A stretch of DNA of 5,652 nucleotides, taken from positions 356 to 6,007 of the forward strand of contig JAPSGG010000110.1 in assembly GCA_031177845.1 (NCBI GenBank). The letters run 5' to 3'. The notes under the pieces were generated by a model that was given only the letters and a program-made list of their open reading frames with translations, did no database searches and was not told the origin of the DNA. Shown here in pieces: positions 1 to 5,580 of this stretch. Position numbers and translations under genes: made by a program. The stretch's first letter is position 1. Each line of letters starts with the position of its first letter. The DNA comes from Chromatiales bacterium (lineage in GTDB: Bacteria; Pseudomonadota; Gammaproteobacteria; JACCYU01).

Positions 1-1130
1 GCGCGCTCGCGCCGAGCGCGGGCGCGCTTACCGGAAAGGACATCGAGCCATACTTGCTGGGCGACCTTCACGGGCATCGGCTCGTATTCGTCAACGGCCA
101 TCTCGCACCGGCCTTGTCCCGGCTTACCGATGTGCCCGCCGGCGTGATTGTCCAATCATTGGCCCAGGCGCTACCTGAGCACGTGGATCTGATCGAACCG
201 CAGGTTGCGCGCTACGCCGATATGGGTGCTAATCCGTTCGTGGCCATCAATACCATGTTGATGAGCGATGGGTTGTTTATTCATCTGCCAGCCGGCGCGG
301 TGATCGAGGTGCCGATCCACGTCCTCTATCTGAGCACCGCCGATGGCGGTACCGCGCAGTTGCGCAACCTGGTCATCGCAGGCGAGAGTGCCGAGGCGAC
401 GATCATTGAGCACTACGCGGGCGCGGACGGCATGGAATATTGGACCAATGCCGTGACTGAGATCGTCCTCGGCGCCAACGCCGGTATCGAGCACTACAAA
501 CTGGAAGAAGAGGGTGGCAAGGCGTTCCACATCGCCACGATAGACGTCGATCAGCGCCGTGACAGCCGCTTTATCTCGCACAATGTGGCGTTCGGTGGAC
601 GGATGGTGCGTAACGACATCAATACCCGGTTAGAGGGCGAGGGCGCGCACTGCGCGTTGAATGGCCTGTATGTGCTCAAAGGCCGCCAGCACGCGGATAA
701 TCACACGCGTATAGACCACGCTCAGCCGCGCGCCGTGAGCCGTGAGCTGTACAAGGGCGTGCTCGATGGCTGGTCGCGCGGTGTTTTCAATGGCAAAGTC
801 ATCGTGCACAAGGATGCGCAGCTGACTGACTCGAACCAATCGAATCACAATCTGTTGGTCTCGCCGAACGCGGAGGCCGATCCCAAGCCGCAGCTCGAGA
901 TCTTCGCCAATGATGTCAAATGTACGCACGGCGCCACCGTGGGTCAGCTCGACGAGGACGCGCTTTATTATTTGCGTTCGCGTGGCGTTCCAGAACCGGA
1001 GGCGCGCGCGCTGCTGACCTTCGCATTCGCCAACGACGTGATCACGCGCATGCGGCTAGGATCCATCCGCGCGCATCTGGAAGATCTGATCCGGACGCGT
1101 CTGCCGGCCACCGAGGACCTGCATGCATGA
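1..1130 (+). CDS. sufD: SufD, Fe-S cluster assembly scaffold protein (5'-truncated by window edge)
   Basis: SufD pairs with SufB and the ATPase SufC in the cytosolic SufBC2D scaffold, where Fe-S clusters are built. The frame is already open at base 3 and reads in as a normal SufD N-terminal half (PYLLGDLHGHRLVFVNG), so the TTG at 54 is not the start; the true start is upstream and perhaps 50-80 residues are missing. About 375 residues are visible. The C-terminal SufBD core is clear: the segment NDVKCTHGATVGQLDED (its Cys codon at 921-923, His at 927-929) followed by YYLRSRGVPEPEARALL, the family signature. The His after KCT aligns with the SufD histidine (His360 in E. coli) known to be needed for cluster assembly at the SufB-SufD interface. 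It ends 17 nt before sufS. Identification is very secure; SufB is less likely because the protein is too short and lacks the SufB cysteine-rich N-terminal part in the visible portion. Confidence 0.95.
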   Translation, partial: ALAPSAGALTGKDIEPYLLGDLHGHRLVFVNGHLAPALSRLTDVPAGVIVQSLAQALPEHVDLIEPQVARYADMGANPFVAINTMLMSDGLFIHLPAGAVIEVPIHVLYLSTADGGTAQLRNLVIAGESAEATIIEHYAGADGMEYWTNAVTEIVLGANAGIEHYKLEEEGGKAFHIATIDVDQRRDSRFISHNVAFGGRMVRNDINTRLEGEGAHCALNGLYVLKGRQHADNHTRIDHAQPRAVSRELYKGVLDGWSRGVFNGKVIVHKDAQLTDSNQSNHNLLVSPNAEADPKPQLEIFANDVKCTHGATVGQLDEDALYYLRSRGVPEPEARALLTFAFANDVITRMRLGSIRAHLEDLIRTRLPATEDLHA

Positions 1131-1137
1131 ATTACCC

Positions 1138-1143
1138 TGGAGA
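1138..1143 (+). promoter_or_regulatory. Ribosome binding site that decides the sufS start
   Basis: TGGAGA lies with its GGAG core at 1139-1142, five bases before the ATG at 1148. It favours that start over the in-frame ATG at 1127, which overlaps the sufD stop as ATGA and has only a GAGGA at 1113-1117, nine bases upstream. The 1127 start would add seven residues and cannot be fully excluded. Confidence 0.6.
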
Positions 1144-1147
1144 TTTT

Positions 1148-2401
1148 ATGAGCACCGCGAGCGAGTATCTCCATCGCAGCAAAGCATACGACGTCTATAG
1201 TATCCGCGCAGACTTTCCCATCCTCGCCGAGCGCAGCAATGGCAAGCCATTGGTCTATCTGGATAACGCGGCGACGAGCCAGAAGCCGCGCGCGGTATTA
1301 GAGGCGATGGATTGGACGTACCGGCATGCGTACGCCAATGTTCATCGCGGCGTGCACACCTTGAGCGAACGTGCCACGAAGGCTTACGAAGACGCGCGCA
1401 CCAGAGTCCAGCGATTTATCGGTGCGGCCGATCCGCGCGAGATCGTGTTCGTGCGCGGCACCACCGAGGCCATCAATCTGGTTGCGTCGAGCTTCGGGCG
1501 CACCAATATTCACAGCGGCGACGAGATCCTGATTACCGAGATGGAGCACCACTCCAATATCGTGCCTTGGCAGTTGTTGCGGGATCAGACCGGGGCGAAA
1601 TTGCGTGTGGCGCCAATCAACGAAACCGGCGAACTGGTGATGGAGGAGTTCGAGCGATTGTTGAATGAGCGCACGCGGATCGTGGCGCTAGTGCACGTGT
1701 CTAACGCGCTCGGCACGATCAATCCGGTCAAGCGCATCGTCGAGATGGCGCACGCGATGGGCGCCAAGGTGTTGGTGGATGGCGCGCAGGCAGTGCCGCA
1801 TATGCGGGTGGATGTGCAAGATCTTGGCTGCGACTTTTATGCCTTCTCCAGCCACAAGCTTTACGGGCCCTCAGGCGTCGGCGTGCTGTACGGGCGTTAT
1901 GAGCTGCTGGACGCGATGCCGCCTTATCAGGGCGGCGGCGAGATGATCCGGCGCGTGACCTTCGAACGTTCCGACTACGCCAAACCACCAACGAGGTTCG
2001 AGGCCGGTACGCCTAACATCGTCGGTCCGGTCGGATTGGCGGCGGCGATCAATTACGTGGAAGAATTGGGTTTGGACAATATCGCCGCCCACGAGGATGA
2101 TTTGCTACGCTACGCCACCGAGGCCACCGCCGAGTTGCCCGGCATGCGAATCATCGGCAACGCTGCGCGCAAGGCGAGCATCCTATCGTTCGAATTGGAG
2201 GGTATACATCCCCACGATATCGGCACGATCGTCGACCACGAGGGCGTGGCGCTGCGCGCTGGGCACCATTGCGCGATGCCCGTGATGGATCACTTCAAGG
2301 TGCCGGCCACGACGCGCGCGTCATTTGGGCTCTATAACACCCGCGAAGAGATCGATGCATTCATCGCATCATTGCACAAGGTGAGGGAGGTACTGGGCTG
2401 A
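1148..2401 (+). CDS. sufS: SufS, PLP-dependent cysteine desulfurase (group II)
   Basis: Converts L-cysteine to L-alanine and holds the released sulfur as a persulfide for Fe-S cluster assembly. It is a fold-type I aminotransferase-like enzyme of 417 aa, close to the usual 405-415. Landmarks from the ATG at 1148: LDNAATSQKP near the N-terminus, EMEHHSNIVPW with His134/His135 at the cofactor ring, HVSNALGTINP, VDGAQAVPH with Asp211 for the pyridine nitrogen, SSHKLYGPSG with the Schiff-base Lys237, and RAGHHCAMPVM with the catalytic Cys375 on the short loop typical of group II. The segment HPHDIGTIVD carries His356, aligned with the B. subtilis SufS histidine (His342) that exchanges a zinc ligand with SufU; E. 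coli SufS, which uses SufE, has a different sequence there. This fits the sufU gene directly downstream. The stop TGA shares its last base with the sufU ATG, suggesting translational coupling. Confidence 0.97.
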   Translation: MSTASEYLHRSKAYDVYSIRADFPILAERSNGKPLVYLDNAATSQKPRAVLEAMDWTYRHAYANVHRGVHTLSERATKAYEDARTRVQRFIGAADPREIVFVRGTTEAINLVASSFGRTNIHSGDEILITEMEHHSNIVPWQLLRDQTGAKLRVAPINETGELVMEEFERLLNERTRIVALVHVSNALGTINPVKRIVEMAHAMGAKVLVDGAQAVPHMRVDVQDLGCDFYAFSSHKLYGPSGVGVLYGRYELLDAMPPYQGGGEMIRRVTFERSDYAKPPTRFEAGTPNIVGPVGLAAAINYVEELGLDNIAAHEDDLLRYATEATAELPGMRIIGNAARKASILSFELEGIHPHDIGTIVDHEGVALRAGHHCAMPVMDHFKVPATTRASFGLYNTREEIDAFIASLHKVREVLG

Positions 2402-2850
2402 TGTCCGACCTGCGCGCGCTCTATCAGGAGGTCATCGCGGAGCACAACAAGAATCCGCGTAACTTTCGCTGGATGGAGGACGCCAATCGCATGGCGGTCG
2501 GCGTCAATCCGCTGTGCGGCGATAAACTAACCGTCTATATGAAGGTCGATGAACAGGGCATCGTCAGGGATGTCAGCTTTGAGGGCTCGGGTTGCGCCAT
2601 CTCAGTATCGTCCGCCTCGATCATGACCCAGATGCTCAAAGGCAAAAAGGTAGAGGAGGCAGAGCGGTTGTTCAATGCCTTCCACGAAGCAGTGACCAAG
2701 GATGATCCGCAGTCGGACCTGGAGGCACTCGGAAAGATCGCGGTATTGGCCGGGGTGCGGGCCTATCCATCGCGCGTCAAGTGCGCCACATTGTCGTGGC
2801 ACACGATGCATGCCGCGCTGGAGGGCGAAGAGTGGGTCTCGACGGAATAG
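2401..2850 (+). CDS. sufU: SufU, zinc-dependent sulfur acceptor for SufS
   Basis: A 149-aa IscU-fold protein that receives persulfide sulfur from SufS and passes it to the SufBCD scaffold. The metal-site residues are all present: NPLCGD (Cys39, Asp41), EGSGCAIS (Cys65) and RVKCATLSW (Cys128), matching Cys41/Asp43/Cys66/Cys128 of B. subtilis SufU. The insertion of about 18-20 residues before the last cysteine (the stretch HEAVTKDDPQSDLEAL and what follows) and the absence of the IscU LPPVK chaperone motif separate SufU from the scaffold IscU. The ATG overlaps the sufS stop by one base (TGATG) and is preceded by GGGAGG at 2385-2390. Because of its place beside sufS and the HPHD motif in SufS, I infer it acts as the SufE replacement. 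Databases may label it IscU-like or NifU-like. Confidence 0.95.
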   Translation: MSDLRALYQEVIAEHNKNPRNFRWMEDANRMAVGVNPLCGDKLTVYMKVDEQGIVRDVSFEGSGCAISVSSASIMTQMLKGKKVEEAERLFNAFHEAVTKDDPQSDLEALGKIAVLAGVRAYPSRVKCATLSWHTMHAALEGEEWVSTE

Positions 2851-2872
2851 CCGCTATGGCTCTGGAGCTAAA

Positions 2873-3250
2873 ATGATTACGAACTGGATCGACAGGGCGC
2901 AACAACAGGCCGAAACCGAGCTGCGCGAACCATCACTGGCGGATGACGGTACGCTGAAGGATCGAATCGTTCAGGCGCTGCGCAAAGTTTACGATCCCGA
3001 GATCCCGGTGAACATCTACGATCTGGGGCTTATCTACGACCTGCAGATCGATGAGGATCGCAACGTTTCTGTACAGATGACCCTAACCGCGCCAGGTTGC
3101 CCCGTGGCACAGACCTTCCCAGGTACTGTGGAATGTGCGATCAAGGAGGTTGAGGGGGTAGCGGATGCCTGTGTGGAACTCGTCTGGGATCCGCCGTGGG
3201 ACCAGAGCCGCATGTCCGAGGCGGCCAGGCTTGAGTTGAATATGTTATGA
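2873..3250 (+). CDS. sufT: SufT, MIP18/DUF59-family Fe-S maturation factor
   Basis: A 125-aa protein of the MIP18 family (formerly DUF59, PF01883). Members act as accessory factors for loading Fe-S clusters on client proteins; SufT of Gram-positive bacteria is known mainly under high demand for Fe-S clusters. Visible motifs are VYDPEIPVNIYDLGLIY (Asp41-Pro-Glu), MTLTAPGCPVAQ with the conserved Cys76, and LVWDPPWDQSRM (Trp105 to Trp109) near the C-terminus. The first 28 residues are a variable helical lead. I chose the ATG at 2873 because GGAG at 2864-2867 lies five bases before it; the frame is open farther upstream but that part overlaps sufU and has no family resemblance. It follows sufU by 22 nt. 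The stop codon lies inside a 17-bp tandem repeat, and the four bases ATGA at 3247-3250 contain both a new ATG and the stop. PaaD-like proteins share this domain, but the context makes SufT the better name. Confidence 0.93.
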   Translation: MITNWIDRAQQQAETELREPSLADDGTLKDRIVQALRKVYDPEIPVNIYDLGLIYDLQIDEDRNVSVQMTLTAPGCPVAQTFPGTVECAIKEVEGVADACVELVWDPPWDQSRMSEAARLELNML

Positions 3251-3280
3251 AGTATAAGAGCGTATGAAGTATAAGAGCGT
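3247..3280 (+). repeat. Two perfect tandem copies of a 17-bp unit over the sufT stop codon
   Basis: The unit ATGAAGTATAAGAGCGT occurs at 3247-3263 and again, without mismatch, at 3264-3280; a third copy may begin as GAAG at 3281 but decays at once. The first copy contains the sufT stop TGA (3248-3250). Each copy begins ATGA, so each can open a new reading frame as the previous one stops. Most likely this is a recent slippage duplication in the spacer before the Rieske gene; a translational role is speculative. Confidence 0.9.
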
Positions 3281-3405
3281 GAAGACATCGGCGTGCGAGA
3301 GCGCGGGGTCCGTAGGGGCGTCAACATTGAATCGTTGTGCGCACCATCGCGCGTTCTAACGTCCCCAGAATTTCAAACGATCGGTAGAAGGACGAACGAA
3401 TCGCC

Positions 3406-3410
3406 GGAGA
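3406..3410 (+). promoter_or_regulatory. Ribosome binding site that decides the ferredoxin start
   Basis: GGAGA ends five bases before the ATG at 3416. The open frame extends back to 3293, but the extra 41 residues have no resemblance to Rieske ferredoxins and begin in the region just after the tandem repeat, so this site marks the real start. Confidence 0.7.
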
Positions 3411-3415
3411 TCTCA

Positions 3416-3736
3416 ATGAGCGATTGGATCGACGTTGCCAAAGCCGATGAAGTCGGACTCGGCGACTACCGCGTGGTCGATATCGATGACGTGGAGATCG
3501 CAGTGATCAACTGCGACGGCCGGTTTTATGCCATCGAAGACGTCTGCACCCACGACGGCGGGGTGTTGACCGGGGGCGAGATCGAAGGCTGCCAGATTGA
3601 GTGTCCCCGGCACGGTGCGCGCTTCAGTATAGAAACCGGCGAGGCGCTGACGCCGCCGGCCTATGAGCCGGTTGCAGTCTTTCCTGTGCGTATCGAAAAC
3701 GGTATCTTGCAGGTGCGTGACGACCGCTGGGATTGA
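3416..3736 (+). CDS. Small Rieske-type [2Fe-2S] ferredoxin
   Basis: A 106-aa soluble protein made of a single Rieske domain. The cluster motif is C-x-H-x16-C-x2-H: Cys44-Thr-His46 and Cys63-Pro-Arg-His66. Upstream, IAVINCDGRFYAIEDVCTH is the usual strand leading to the first ligand pair, and the C-terminal VFPVRIENGILQV is typical of the family. There is no transmembrane helix and no Cys pair for the disulfide of bc1-type Rieske proteins, so it belongs with dioxygenase-type (BphF-like) or NirD-like ferredoxins. The gene starts 165 nt after sufT on the same strand and ends the cluster. No oxygenase or reductase gene is nearby, so it is probably not a ring-hydroxylation component; a role as electron donor or Fe-S client linked to the SUF machinery is inferred from position only. 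Such proteins are often labelled non-heme iron oxygenase ferredoxin subunit. Confidence 0.93.
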   Translation: MSDWIDVAKADEVGLGDYRVVDIDDVEIAVINCDGRFYAIEDVCTHDGGVLTGGEIEGCQIECPRHGARFSIETGEALTPPAYEPVAVFPVRIENGILQVRDDRWD

Positions 3737-3861
3737 TCGTCAAGTCGTAAATCTGTGAGCCGTAAAACTTAACGGCGTGGCATGCAACGGCGCAAGCACG
3801 CTGATTTCGTCATCTCTGTCACCGCTGTTACGGATCGATATCAAGACACAGTTGATCTCTC

Positions 3862-3893
3862 GTAACGTCAGTCGGTGTTTGGACTGATGTTAC
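3862..3893. terminator. 12-bp inverted repeat, possible bidirectional terminator
   Basis: GTAACGTCAGTC at 3862-3873 pairs with GACTGATGTTAC at 3882-3893 over 12 positions (one G-U in RNA) around an 8-base loop. It sits between the convergent Rieske and lipoprotein genes, the normal place for a terminator serving both strands. Neither side has a run of T, so it is not a standard intrinsic terminator. Alternatives are an RNA 3'-end stabiliser or a protein-binding site. Confidence 0.4.
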
Positions 3894-3957
3894 CACTGGC
3901 GCGACGGCGTCCGCGCGGCAGCAGTCGAGTGTAGTCCCTCAGCGGCTCCAAAAAGTC

Positions 3958-4479
3958 TCAGATGATGGCGCATACTTCCTGAGAGAGATCGGACTCAGAC
4001 ACGAGGCTGTACGCCTTGACCCGAAAGCAGACATCCTGCCCCGGTAACGCGCCTAGGTCACGCAGGATATCGAATTCGATGGAAGGGGTGGCCAGATTCA
4101 GAATGGCTGGAATTGTTAGCAGTTCCATCCGATGACGGTCGGGCGTCGCATCATAGTAGACATGATACCCGATGACGACAGGCTCGGGGCTCGGTTCCCA
4201 CGTGAGCGTAAGCTTGGTGGGGCCGCCCAGCTCGGGTTCGGTATCGCCGTCATCCGGCGGTGGATTGCCGCCTCCATTGCCTGGTTGCGGATTGGTACCG
4301 GCATTGTCCGGAGATGGCTCCTCCGGGCTCGTGTTTCCATCAGAAGGCTGTCCCGATGAAGGTCGCGAACTGCCAAGGGGATCGAAGGAGGATGAAGCTT
4401 CGGCGCCACCGCCACCGCCACATCCGGCAAGACACGCAGCCACACCGGCCAGCACCACCGCACAGAGCGGCCTGTCCAT
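3958..4479 (-). CDS. Secreted lipoprotein with a fibronectin type III-like domain
   Basis: A 173-aa predicted lipoprotein. Residues 1-19 form a short signal peptide with a hydrophobic core (LCAVVLAGVAACLAGC) and a clear lipobox LAGC with Cys20 as the lipidated residue. A Gly follows, not Asp, so sorting to the outer membrane is expected. Residues 21-88 are a low-complexity linker rich in Gly, Pro, Ser, Asp and Glu, likely disordered. Residues 89-173 look like one fibronectin type III domain: KLTLTWEPSPEP with Trp94, GYHVYYD at 104-110, and CFRVKAYSLVSESDLSQEVC, where a Tyr-containing strand precedes the final strand. Cys151 and Cys170 could form a disulfide after export. The ATG at 4479 is preceded by GGGGGG at 4487-4492, a G-rich ribosome site. 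The gene is transcribed toward the SUF operon and has no partner gene in view. The exact function is unknown; a role in surface binding or polysaccharide contact is only a family-level guess. Confidence 0.8.
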   Translation of the reverse strand: MDRPLCAVVLAGVAACLAGCGGGGGAEASSSFDPLGSSRPSSGQPSDGNTSPEEPSPDNAGTNPQPGNGGGNPPPDDGDTEPELGGPTKLTLTWEPSPEPVVIGYHVYYDATPDRHRMELLTIPAILNLATPSIEFDILRDLGALPGQDVCFRVKAYSLVSESDLSQEVCAII

Positions 4480-4492
4480 GTATTCGCCCCCC

Positions 4493-4813
4493 AGTCATTC
4501 AGGCGGCTGTTCAGGTCGCGATCCGTTCACCTTCTAAAAGGCAACAGACCCCACCTACGCAGTGCTATCGTTCTCTAGCAGCCCGGCGATCATAGCCTTC
4601 ACACAAGAGACTATAGATCCGCGGCTTTGTGTCCCCGCCTTTCGACGAGTTTACCGTTTCAGAAGTGAGTCTTACCTTACCAGGGCTCCTGAGGGATGCG
4701 AATGGACATCGCGATGGAGTGCACCGCTGCGCGGGACGGGTGGCTAGTTCTTGTACAAGGGGAGGATGGGCGGCTCGCCATCTGTGCCATGCCAGATTTG
4801 ATCGCCGCCGTCG
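4493..4813. other. Divergent intergenic region between the lipoprotein gene and rnpB, no supported gene
   Basis: This stretch should hold the promoter of the minus-strand lipoprotein gene, but I see no convincing -35/-10 pair for it: TATGAT (minus strand, 4594-4589) lacks a good -35 partner. On the plus strand, TTTACC at 4650-4655 and TACCTT at 4673-4678 are spaced 17 bases, a weak promoter candidate. CTTGTACAAG at 4750-4759 is a perfect 10-bp palindrome. A plus-strand frame opening at 4696 has protein-like composition up to the rnpB promoter but then runs into the RNA gene, so I do not call it. Confidence 0.5.
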
Positions 4814-4822
4814 TGCTACTAT
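4814..4822 (+). promoter_or_regulatory. Extended -10 promoter of rnpB
   Basis: TGCTACTAT contains the -10 element TACTAT at 4817-4822 preceded by TG with one base between, the extended -10 arrangement of sigma-70 promoters. It lies eight bases before the first base of the RNase P P1 helix at 4831. No good -35 is present at the usual distance, which fits an extended -10 promoter. Confidence 0.6.
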
Positions 4823-4830
4823 TGTGTTGT

Positions 4831-5263
4831 GGGAGTCGGCCGGGCAGCCGCTCCGCCGCTGTTTTGCATATCCGACCGGTGAAAGGTGTTTCCAACGGAT
4901 GGCTTCGACGCTACACATGGCACGAGCAGTTGGCGGGGAGGAAAGTCCGGGCTCCGCAGGGCAAGGTGCCAGGTAACGCCTGGGGGGCGCAAGCCTACGG
5001 AAAGTGCCACAGAAAATATACCGCCTCGTGCTCATTTAAGCCGCGAGGTAAGGGTGAAATGGTGCGGTAAGAGCGCACCGCGCCGGTGGTAACATCGGCG
5101 GCAGGGTAAACCCCACCTGGAGCAAGACCAAATAGGGGAGCAGGCAGCTTGGCTGTCGCGTGTGGCCCGCACCGCTCCCGGGTAGGTCGCTAGAGATGTG
5201 CGGTGACGTACATCCCAGATGAATGGCTGTCCTCGACAGAACCCGGCTTACAGGCCGGCTCCC
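4831..5263 (+). ncRNA. rnpB: RNase P RNA, bacterial type A (catalytic subunit)
   Basis: This RNA is the ribozyme that cuts 5' leaders from tRNA precursors, working with the RnpA protein. Conserved blocks match E. coli rnpB closely: GAGGAAAGTCCGGGCTCC from 4938, GGTGCCAGGTAACGCCTGG shortly after, AGGTAAGGGTGAAA then GGTGCGGTAAGAGCGCACCG near 5046-5090, GGAGCAAGACCAAATAGGGG near 5119-5138, and GACAGAACCCGGCTTA close to the 3' end (3' half of P4). Helix P1 is complete: 11 pairs between 4831-4841 and 5253-5263, which sets the ends; a tail of a few bases probably follows. P2 forms between GGGCAGCC and GGCTGTCC. The RNA is about 433 nt against 377 in E. coli. Nearly all the extra length, about 47 nt, lies before 4938 in the P3 arm, where ATCCG (4870-4874) pairs with CGGAT (4896-4900). 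Short protein frames called across this RNA on either strand are spurious. Confidence 0.97.
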
Positions 5264-5580
5264 GCTTCGTCTCACTGAAGCCCTCGATTTCTACGGCGGC
5301 CACAGCGGCGAACGCTAACTGCGACGAGTGTCTCCGCCGTCCAAACTTCAAGCTGACTGGGCAACTGGCGTGGCTTCGGCCGGTGCCCCCTAGACATGGA
5401 CTGCTGCTCTGGCGGCGTGTACGTAGCCTCATGGCTTACCCTGCATGCCCGAACGAGGGAAGTCTCGCATCCTGTCCCAGGGCTAGTTTGCGCGTGCGCC
5501 AGCCCTTGTATTCTCGCTTCACTGCGGTGCTGTGGACCCACTATTTTTATGGTATGTGGCGCAAAACATCGCGCCGGTAG
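5264..5580. other. Non-coding stretch after rnpB with several hairpins, no supported gene
   Basis: No open frame here looks like a protein. Hairpins visible on the plus strand: GCTTC 5264-5268 with GAAGC 5277-5281; ACGGCGG 5293-5299 with CCGCCGT 5334-5340, enclosing AGCG 5304-5307 with CGCT 5313-5316; a GC-rich stem with a C(UUCG)G tetraloop at 5367-5387; CGAG 5454-5457 with CTCG 5464-5467; and AGGGCT 5479-5484 with AGCCCT 5501-5506 followed by TTGTATT. None has a proper T run, so the rnpB terminator is not certain; the last hairpin has the best tail. The stretch could hold 3' processing signals, decayed sequence or a small RNA. Confidence 0.45.

Noticed and set aside
920..1147. Upstream extension of the sufS frame into sufD
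   Set aside because: The extension is Arg-rich, overlaps sufD and is unlike any SufS N-terminus; the ribosome site before 1148 marks the start.
3293..3415. N-terminal extension of the Rieske ferredoxin
   Set aside because: The added residues have no family resemblance, and GGAGA before the ATG at 3416 gives a good start.
3775..3801. Hairpin GCGTG/CACGC with inner TGC/GCA as terminator of the suf operon
   Set aside because: Stems are short with an uneven internal loop, and the following bases (TGATTTCG) are a poor T tract.
4172..4537. Plus-strand 121-codon Pro/Gly/Ser-rich frame
   Set aside because: It is the antisense reading of the lipoprotein low-complexity linker, whose repeated codons keep both strands open.
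4565..5035. Minus-strand 156-codon frame and overlapping plus-strand frames across 4629-5092
   Set aside because: They cross the rnpB 5' half and promoter, have Arg-rich composition typical of shadow frames, and show no recognisable domain.
5190..5432. Minus-strand 80-codon frame containing CKPGSVEDSHSSGMYVT
   Set aside because: It lies largely over the 3' part of rnpB; this peptide is the antisense reading of conserved RNase P RNA, a frequent false protein annotation.
5420..5490. Possible tRNA or attachment site in the GC-rich stretch after rnpB
   Set aside because: No T-loop consensus, anticodon arm or acceptor pairing could be built.
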